Assembly: GCA_027295975.1 (NCBI GenBank)
Contig: JAPUJX010000595.1
Coordinates: 1 to 11,168, forward strand
Reading direction: 5' to 3'
From: Gammaproteobacteria bacterium
GTDB lineage: Bacteria; Pseudomonadota; Gammaproteobacteria; Pseudomonadales; Azotimanducaceae
DNA: 11,168 nucleotides
Positions 7,474-11,168 of the stretch are shown here, piece after piece. The notes beneath the pieces are model-generated. The model did not search any database and had not been told where the DNA came from. It worked only from the letters and a program-made list of their open reading frames with translations. The position numbers were made by a program, and so were the translations under genes. Positions within the stretch are counted from its first letter, which is position 1. The number at the start of each line of letters is the position of its first letter.

Positions 7474-7677
7474 TCGTTCCACTGGAAGACGTCGCTAGTG
7501 TTGCCACCGTTTGCGAACTGCCTGTAATCAACCTGGTTGCGTAATATTCCGCGCACGACGTTCGAGAAATAGACTCCAAGCATGGAAGTTTGACCGGTTT
7601 CTCGGCGGTGGGAACCAATCCTGGTCAAAATGGTGCTGCTGGCTCGATTCGGCAATAAGATCTATAATCAAAATATC
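7474..7677 (+). other. Intergenic region upstream of the efflux operon
   Basis: These 204 bases have no convincing coding frame and no clear terminator for the MFS gene. They contain an inverted pair TTTGACC (7589-7595) / GGTCAAA (7623-7629), an imperfect ACTCCA...TGGAAGT dyad at 7573-7589, and a TATAAT just before the next gene. They probably carry the control signals of the operon that follows. Confidence 0.5.
7663..7668 (+). promoter_or_regulatory. Consensus -10 element before the Cys-rich protein gene
   Basis: TATAAT is a perfect sigma-70 -10 hexamer. The expected start near 7675 lies about 3 bases before ATG 7678, which would make a leaderless message. No consensus -35 is present at 16-20 bases, consistent with an activator-dependent promoter. 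Confidence 0.45.
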
Positions 7678-8088
7678 ATGCGAAGTCATAGAAAACAGGC
7701 CGTTCGGCCAGTGCTTATGGTGCTTTTGCTGCTATTGGGACCGCTGAACGCACAAACGGTTTTTGCCTGCATGATGATGAGTGGTGTCGTGCTCGAGTCG
7801 TGTTGTTGCGACGATCACGACCCTGTCATCAATAAACTCGATACCGAACACGAGCCCTGTTGCGAGAAGTTCGTTGAGTTGCGCACTGACCCAACGTCAG
7901 ATCTGTCGACGTTCACCAAACCGGTGGAGGTTCGTTCGGATGTAGATCCACCGTCGGCTGTCTTTCTCGCCATTAACCTCGTTGTGCAACCCGACCGTGT
8001 CATCACGATTGCAACCAGCAACCGTGACAACTCGTTTCATCATCCCGGATCGCGGACCTACCTCGTTACCCAGCGCCTGCGTATTTAG
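7678..8088 (+). CDS. Small exported Cys-rich protein of a metal-efflux operon
   Basis: From ATG 7678 the product is 136 residues. An upstream GTG/ATG in the frame would add residues before a clear signal sequence (basic RSHRKQ, then a Leu-rich core at about 12-20). The signal ends near VFA-C31. The -2 Phe makes a lipobox poor, so either signal peptidase is possible. The mature N-terminal part holds CMMM (31-34), CCC-DDH (42-47) and CC (61-62), a density of Cys, Met, His and Asp that suggests binding of copper or a similar soft metal. The rest is polar with no recognised fold. The operon position before an outer-membrane factor and a CusB-like adaptor supports a periplasmic metal-handling or sensing role. 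I do not recognise a named family, and the function is inferred. Confidence 0.72.
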   Translation: MRSHRKQAVRPVLMVLLLLLGPLNAQTVFACMMMSGVVLESCCCDDHDPVINKLDTEHEPCCEKFVELRTDPTSDLSTFTKPVEVRSDVDPPSAVFLAINLVVQPDRVITIATSNRDNSFHHPGSRTYLVTQRLRI

Positions 8089-8171
8089 CCACACACACTT
8101 CTGACCCGCCGTCGACGTGCTGGTGCACTTCGCGTGGCGAGCGTTTTCGTCTTCTTTCCCAACGAAATTAC

Positions 8172-8177
8172 GGAGGT
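8172..8177 (+). promoter_or_regulatory. Ribosome binding site that sets the outer-membrane-factor start
   Basis: GGAGGT lies 5 bases before GTG 8183. It favours this start over the in-frame GTG at 8117, which would place arginine-rich residues ahead of the signal peptide. Confidence 0.75.
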
Positions 8178-8182
8178 GGCGT

Positions 8183-9529
8183 GTGTCTACCGTCTATTCT
8201 AAGAGAAGTGCGTGGTGGTTCACCATTGGCTTGTTGATGGCATCGGCAAGCATCGCACAACCAGCGGATAGAGAGCCCTCAGCGGATAGAGAGCCCTCAG
8301 CGGAGCAAGAGTTGTTGCCCGTGGCGGGCGAATACTTCACGGCGGACCAACTGGTGGCCTGGGTCTGGGAACGAAACCCCGGCATCACCCAACTCACCGC
8401 TGCGGTGGAGGTAGCCTCACATCGAATTGAACCGGCAGGATCTCTCGATGACCCAACTCTTGGTTATGTTTTTGCCCCGCGTACGTTCGGGCGTGAAGGC
8501 CAGGGCCTCAATCAGAAAATTGAGTTCGACCAGAAAATACCCTGGCCTGGTACGCTTGCGGCACGAAGAGCCGTGGCGGAACACCAGGCGGCAAAAGCAC
8601 GCACGGATGTAGAAACATTGCGACTGGAACTCGCGGCATTGGCCAAGTCGGCCTATGCCGAGTGGTTTTTCATCCAACGAGCGCTGGCAATTCATCATTC
8701 CACCTATGTGTTGCTTGGAGAGTTACTGGCGGTGGCGCAAACGCGGTATGCCGCAGGTACAGCCCTGCAGCAGGACGCAATTCAAGCCGAAATGGAACAG
8801 GTCAATCTCCAGCGTCACCTGTTACAGCTCCAGCGCCTTCAGACATCTGTTAGAGCCGGAATCAACGCATTGCTGAACCGGGAGACCTCTGCGTCGTTAC
8901 CGGTACCCGCGGATATTGCCACCCCGGTTACCGTTCCCGCTCTGGCCGAGCTGGAACGTTATGCACTCGATACACACCCGGAGCTCCGACGAGTGGAGTT
9001 GCAGATCGCTACGAACGTCATTCGGGTAACCCTGGCCGAAAAAGCTTTCTATCCAGATTTTCACTTCTCGGCCGGGTACAACAGTTTATGGGATGAAGCG
9101 GACAAACGTCCGGTCGTTGGGATGTCGATCAACCTTCCTCTCGACAGGGGTAAACGGCGTGCGGCGCTGAACAGTGCCAGAGCCAACGTGCGCCTGGCTA
9201 CTTCTCAGCGCGACAACTTGCGCACCCGGTTGTTCGGTGAGATAGCGCAAGCGCGCTCGGAACTCGTTGAGTCCGTTGATGCGGTGGTGTTGTACCAGAC
9301 CTCGCTTTTACCTCTGGCGATCGAATATCTCCAAGCGACGGTTGCGGATTACCGAAGCGGTGCCGGGGCTTTCCTGGCAGTGATTACCGCCGAGCAACAA
9401 AAACTGGCGGTCGAAGAAAGCCTGGAACGTAACCGTGCCGATATCTTGCGTGGCATCGCGAAGCTCGAGCATTTGAGCGGTAGGAACCTCAAACTACACG
9501 GCCAGGCATTGTCCGGAGAACGGTCATGA
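8183..9529 (+). CDS. TolC/CzcC/CusC-family outer membrane efflux protein
   Basis: From GTG 8183 the protein has 448 residues, near the usual CusC/CzcC size. An N-terminal signal peptide (WWFTIGLLMASASIAQ) carries no lipobox Cys, unlike E. coli CusC. Two outer-membrane-efflux repeats follow, each with long amphipathic helices. The first includes YAAGTALQQDAIQAE and the second YRSGAGAFLAVITAEQQKL, the typical paired helix-turn motifs before the equatorial domain. The product should form the trimeric outer-membrane tunnel of a tripartite RND pump. Its stop overlaps the adaptor start (ATGA, 9526-9529), so the two are translationally coupled. A short tandem repeat lies just after the signal peptide. 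The substrate cannot be read from this subunit. The neighbours suggest a metal ion. Confidence 0.9.
   Translation: MSTVYSKRSAWWFTIGLLMASASIAQPADREPSADREPSAEQELLPVAGEYFTADQLVAWVWERNPGITQLTAAVEVASHRIEPAGSLDDPTLGYVFAPRTFGREGQGLNQKIEFDQKIPWPGTLAARRAVAEHQAAKARTDVETLRLELAALAKSAYAEWFFIQRALAIHHSTYVLLGELLAVAQTRYAAGTALQQDAIQAEMEQVNLQRHLLQLQRLQTSVRAGINALLNRETSASLPVPADIATPVTVPALAELERYALDTHPELRRVELQIATNVIRVTLAEKAFYPDFHFSAGYNSLWDEADKRPVVGMSINLPLDRGKRRAALNSARANVRLATSQRDNLRTRLFGEIAQARSELVESVDAVVLYQTSLLPLAIEYLQATVADYRSGAGAFLAVITAEQQKLAVEESLERNRADILRGIAKLEHLSGRNLKLHGQALSGERS
8263..8304 (+). repeat. 18-bp tandem repeat in the outer-membrane-factor gene
   Basis: AGCGGATAGAGAGCCCTC occurs twice head to tail (8263-8280, 8281-8298) plus 6 bases of a third copy. 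It encodes ADREPS repeats in the linker after the signal peptide. The unit is a multiple of 3, so copy changes keep the frame. Confidence 0.85.
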
Positions 9530-11013
9530 CTGCAAAGAAATCCTTCTCTTTCATAACAATCGTACTGACAGTCGGACTCTCGAGCTGGTGGTTTGTCACG
9601 CTGAGCGTTGATGAAGTGCCCGACTCCTCAATCGCATCAACTAATCCAATGGCGCGCTTCAATGCGGGTGGATTTGAGATCGCAATCCGGACAGATCCCA
9701 GGACGCCGATTGTAGGGGTTAATTCGCTGATCATTGAATTGCGCGACACAAACGGTAATCCGGTTATCGGAGCGGAAATTGCTGCCTATGCCGAAATGCC
9801 TGCTATGGGAGCGATGCCCGCGATGCGTGCACCCGCGGGATTGAAAGAGGTTACACCGGGAAGGTTCGAAGGCGAAATAAACATGCGGATGCGGGGCGAA
9901 TGGCCGCTTACGGTGTTTATAAGCAATCTTCGATTTGGTGATAAACGACTGCAGTTTGACCTGGCCACCGATCGAGAAGGTTTGACCATTGCCGCTGGTG
10001 GAACACCCGTTGGAACAAGCGCGCGGCTTTCCGATGATGAGAACGTTATTACCATCGATTCCCGTCGGCGCCAGTTGATCGGGGTTGAAACCGGCAAGGC
10101 GACACATCGCGATCTGGTCAAACTCATTCGAGCTGTAGGTGAGGTGACCTATGATGAGCGTCTGCTGTCAAATATCACCCTCAAATTCGACGGTTATATC
10201 GGCGACTTGAAAGCAGACTACATCGGAGCGGAGATAGAGCGCGGTCAGATTCTTTTTACCGTCTACAGCCCGGAGCTTCTGGCGGCGCAACGGGAATACC
10301 TCGAGACGCTGAAACGGAGAGAAAATCGCGGAATCCAGGACACGCTGTTACAGGCGGCACGCCAGCGCCTCTCGCTCTGGGATATGTCGCCGGTTGACAT
10401 CAGGGCACTGGAACGGCGCGGCTCGCCGGAAGCTTATGTGGCGATTCGCGCACCGCGCCGCGGCACCTTGATCGAGCGCCATATCGTGGATGGCAGCGGG
10501 GTTCGCAGAGGACAGACGCTGCTGAGCATTGCCGACCTGTCGAGGGTGTGGGTCGAAGCGCAAGTGTTCGAAGCAGACCTCGGCCTGGTGAGCGTCGGTA
10601 TGAGCGCCACCATAACGCTACCTTACCTGGCCGGACACAGTTATTCCGCCACGGTGGAGTACATCTACCCCTATCTGCGAGGCGATAGCCGAACCGCAAC
10701 GATTCGTTTTTCACTGGATAATCCCAACGCCGAGCTCAAGCCTGACATGTACGCGGAGGTCTCCCTGCAAGCCAACCTGGGGCATCACCTCAGCATTCCG
10801 GAGCAGGCGGTGATTGTTGCCGGTGAAAGCCGTGTGGTGTTTGTCGATCTTGGAGGGGGCCGTTTGAAGCCTGAACGGATCAAGACCGGGCGGCGGGCAC
10901 AAGGTTTCGTGGAGGTTCTTGAGGGATTGAAGCTGGGGGACGTCGTTGTGACTTCAGGCAATTTCCTCATCGCCGCGGAGACCCGGCTGAAAACCGGAAT
11001 CGAACAATGGTAA
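9526..11013 (+). CDS. CusB-like RND efflux periplasmic adaptor with N-terminal YtkA/FixH-like domain
   Basis: This 495-residue membrane fusion protein has an N-terminal signal/anchor helix at about 6-26. Residues about 47-150 resemble the YtkA/FixH-type beta domain. It contains a Met-rich loop (EMPAMGAMPAM at 90-100, INMRMRG at 118-124) that could bind Cu(I) or Ag(I). From about 175 the CusB-type adaptor begins: barrel-sandwich halves (SNITLKFDGYIGDL and the later YVAIRAPRRGTLIE-HIVDGSGVRRGQ), a short helical hairpin at about 248-298 (VYSPELLAAQREYLETLKR), a beta-barrel (VWVEAQVFEADL), and a membrane-proximal domain to the end. The YHS-like heavy-metal-binding domain of many CusB relatives is absent. 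GGAG at 9515-9518 supports the start. It links the outer-membrane factor to an inner-membrane pump. The next gene overlaps its stop by 7 bases. Confidence 0.9.
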   Translation: MTAKKSFSFITIVLTVGLSSWWFVTLSVDEVPDSSIASTNPMARFNAGGFEIAIRTDPRTPIVGVNSLIIELRDTNGNPVIGAEIAAYAEMPAMGAMPAMRAPAGLKEVTPGRFEGEINMRMRGEWPLTVFISNLRFGDKRLQFDLATDREGLTIAAGGTPVGTSARLSDDENVITIDSRRRQLIGVETGKATHRDLVKLIRAVGEVTYDERLLSNITLKFDGYIGDLKADYIGAEIERGQILFTVYSPELLAAQREYLETLKRRENRGIQDTLLQAARQRLSLWDMSPVDIRALERRGSPEAYVAIRAPRRGTLIERHIVDGSGVRRGQTLLSIADLSRVWVEAQVFEADLGLVSVGMSATITLPYLAGHSYSATVEYIYPYLRGDSRTATIRFSLDNPNAELKPDMYAEVSLQANLGHHLSIPEQAVIVAGESRVVFVDLGGGRLKPERIKTGRRAQGFVEVLEGLKLGDVVVTSGNFLIAAETRLKTGIEQW

Positions 11014-11168
11014 ATCAGCATGCCGGCGAGGCAAAACCGGGTTTGCTTGAAAGACTGATTGCATTCTCGGCACTGGTGGTCAATATCGTCGGTGGATTCG
11101 CCATCGGGACGCTGGAGAAGGGCTGGACGTTCCAGGAATCGATCACCGCGTTCACGATGCTGACCATC
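11007..11168 (+). CDS. Start of next gene: CusA-like head joined to FlhA/SctV-like segment (partial)
   Basis: ATG 11007 overlaps the adaptor stop codon and opens a frame of exactly 54 codons to the window edge. Residues 13-22 (LLERLIAFSA) match the start of CusA/CzcA-type heavy-metal RND pumps, the gene expected here. Residues 23-54 then diverge from CusA and instead fit the FlhA/SctV membrane region: VNIVGGFAIG, then G-x-[ST], ending in FTMLTI. E. coli FlhA has INVVGGLLVG...YTLLTI, followed by GDGLVAQIP. The DGASKF residues that should precede this in FlhA are missing. The frame may be a chimera, natural or from assembly, with a junction near 11070-11080. The comparison is from memory and covers only about 32 residues. 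Confidence 0.55.
   Translation, partial: MVNQHAGEAKPGLLERLIAFSALVVNIVGGFAIGTLEKGWTFQESITAFTMLTI

Noticed and set aside
7573..7589. ACTCCA...TGGAAGT dyad as a MerR-family operator
   Set aside because: The arms are imperfect and are not set between a -35 and a -10 hexamer at the 19-20 base spacing typical of MerR-type promoters.
8117..8182. Upstream GTG start for the outer-membrane factor
   Set aside because: It adds 22 residues ahead of the signal peptide and has no ribosome site, whereas GTG 8183 has GGAGGT 5 bases upstream.
1..11168. CRISPR arrays, tRNA or rRNA genes
   Set aside because: No regularly spaced repeat arrays or recognisable RNA gene signatures were seen on either strand by eye.

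Overview
The window looks like part of a gammaproteobacterial chromosome of moderately high GC. The family assignments (an exosortase fused to an EpsI-like domain, an OmpR-type two-component pair, and a CusCB-type RND efflux operon) fit a Gram-negative cell with an outer membrane. No rRNA, tRNA or taxonomic marker is present, so the phylum-level placement is inference.

Left part (1-5941) is a divergent cluster that reads as one system. Leftward from about 3.5 kb runs an operon of an exosortase with a C-terminal EpsI-like domain (stop at 1866), followed 12 bases later by an exported VIT/VWA-domain protein that runs off the left edge before its C-terminus. Rightward from 3619 runs an OmpR-family response regulator and its membrane histidine kinase. 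The layout parallels two known arrangements: the proteobacterial dedicated sortase system (sortase + VIT/VWA target + its own kinase and regulator) and the XrtN exosortase/VIT pairing of Bacteroidetes. Here an exosortase takes the place of the sortase. The divergent control region holds an 11-bp-spaced direct repeat GTGCAA-N5-GTGCAA, typical of OmpR-family operators, plus a compact hairpin. A 78-bp palindromic MITE/REP-like element sits at the 5' end of the exosortase gene and makes its start codon uncertain.

Middle part (5942-7473) has a decayed C-terminal fragment of a GNAT acetyltransferase, abutting the kinase stop codon, then an intact 12-helix MFS transporter of unknown substrate.

Right part (7474-11168) is a metal-efflux-type operon: a small exported Cys-rich protein, a TolC/CzcC-family outer-membrane factor, a CusB-like periplasmic adaptor with an N-terminal YtkA/FixH-like Met-rich domain, and the first 54 codons of the next gene. 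That gene begins like a CusA pump, but after about residue 22 it reads like the membrane region of FlhA/SctV export-gate proteins. This suggests a recombination junction or an assembly chimera at about 11070-11080.

The most interesting items are the putative exosortase/VIT-VWA/two-component system with its candidate operator, the palindromic element in the exosortase 5' region, and the CusA-to-FlhA switch at the right edge.
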